This document shows, piece after piece, positions 42,410 through 42,538 of a DNA stretch of 42,538 nucleotides. The position numbers were made by a program, and so were the translations under genes. The notes under the pieces were generated by a model. The model ran no database searches and was not told the DNA's origin. It was given only the letters and a program-made list of their open reading frames with translations. Within the stretch, counting starts at the first letter, position 1. Each line of letters starts with the position of its first letter. The DNA comes from an uncultured Alphaproteobacteria bacterium (GTDB taxonomy: Bacteria > Pseudomonadota > Alphaproteobacteria > RF32 > CAG-239). Where the stretch lies: positions 1-42,538 of the forward strand of contig CANPYJ010000011.1 of the NCBI GenBank assembly GCA_947588275.1. The letters run 5' to 3'.

Positions 42410-42538
42410 TGTCATTGCGAGCGAAGCGAAGCAATCTATCTTAAGGAATCAGACAACAAAAACAAAGTCCGGAGTTACAGTCTGAATAAAAATGGATTGC
42501 TTCGTCATTTCGCATACGCTCCATTCCTCGCAATGACA
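42410..42538. repeat. Palindromic element with swapped arms
   Basis: It begins TGTCATTGCGAGCGAAGC and ends CCTCGCAATGACA at the last base of the window; an extra terminus lies at 42390-42401. The core matches the array copies in the same direction, but here the left arm is the short type and the right arm is the long one. Confidence 0.75.

Overview
The window reads as a chromosome segment of an uncultured alphaproteobacterium, probably from a host-associated or gut lineage. That placement is an inference from gene content: rplU-rpmA-obgE, a short HPr kinase without an N-terminal domain, hslVU, a PTS-Ntr enzyme I, hemW, and a two-GTPase Der beside BamB and a YfgM-like protein. Most of the segment has balanced base composition and closely packed housekeeping genes. 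Many starts are confirmed by good Shine-Dalgarno sites, including TTG starts for radA and a nuclease and a GTG start for rsfS. I recognised no rRNA, tRNA or CRISPR array.

Layout. 1-4.9 kb: end of an unknown gene, then a minus-strand ribosome and GTPase block (rplU-rpmA-obgE-rsfS), a secreted nuclease-like protein, a lipoprotein and cvpA. 4.9-10.4 kb: minus-strand radA, an MlaE/MlaF lipid ABC transporter, hprK and tsaE overlapping by 4 nt, a membrane-anchored nuclease-like protein and a small unknown protein. 10.5-18.3 kb: pfkA, a YdcH-like small protein, an EamA-like transporter with a hairpin over its ribosome site, hemW-hslU-hslV, serS and divergent trpS. 18.3-24.3 kb: an AT-rich island with two very unusual two-domain glycosyltransferases (GT2+WavE-like and GT8+WavE-like), an acyltransferase-like gene and a 53-codon small gene; it looks acquired and probably builds a surface glycan. 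24.3-30.1 kb: prfA, a RodZ-like protein, ptsP, a stand-alone mannose-6-phosphate isomerase cupin and a degenerate DEAD-box-like protein. 30.1-30.9 kb: a tandem array of three palindrome-ended elements with a 191-bp period. 31-36.4 kb: tkt, a lipoprotein, a TrmA/RlmD-family RNA methyltransferase and a membrane diguanylate cyclase. 36.5-42.5 kb: a duplicated-module membrane protein, yfgM-bamB-der, a secreted 27-cysteine protein and further copies of the palindromic element at the window edge.

How the genes work together. Outer-membrane and envelope upkeep (MlaEF, BamB, YfgM-like, RodZ, lipoproteins), translation (L21, L27, SerRS, TrpRS, RF1, Obg, RsfS, Der, TsaE) and central carbon flow with its nitrogen-PTS control (PfkA, Tkt, PtsP, HprK) dominate. 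The most novel-looking parts are the palindromic element family with exchangeable arms, the paired glycosyltransferase fusions, the ribosome-site hairpin before the EamA-like gene, and several enzyme-like proteins whose catalytic motifs are altered.
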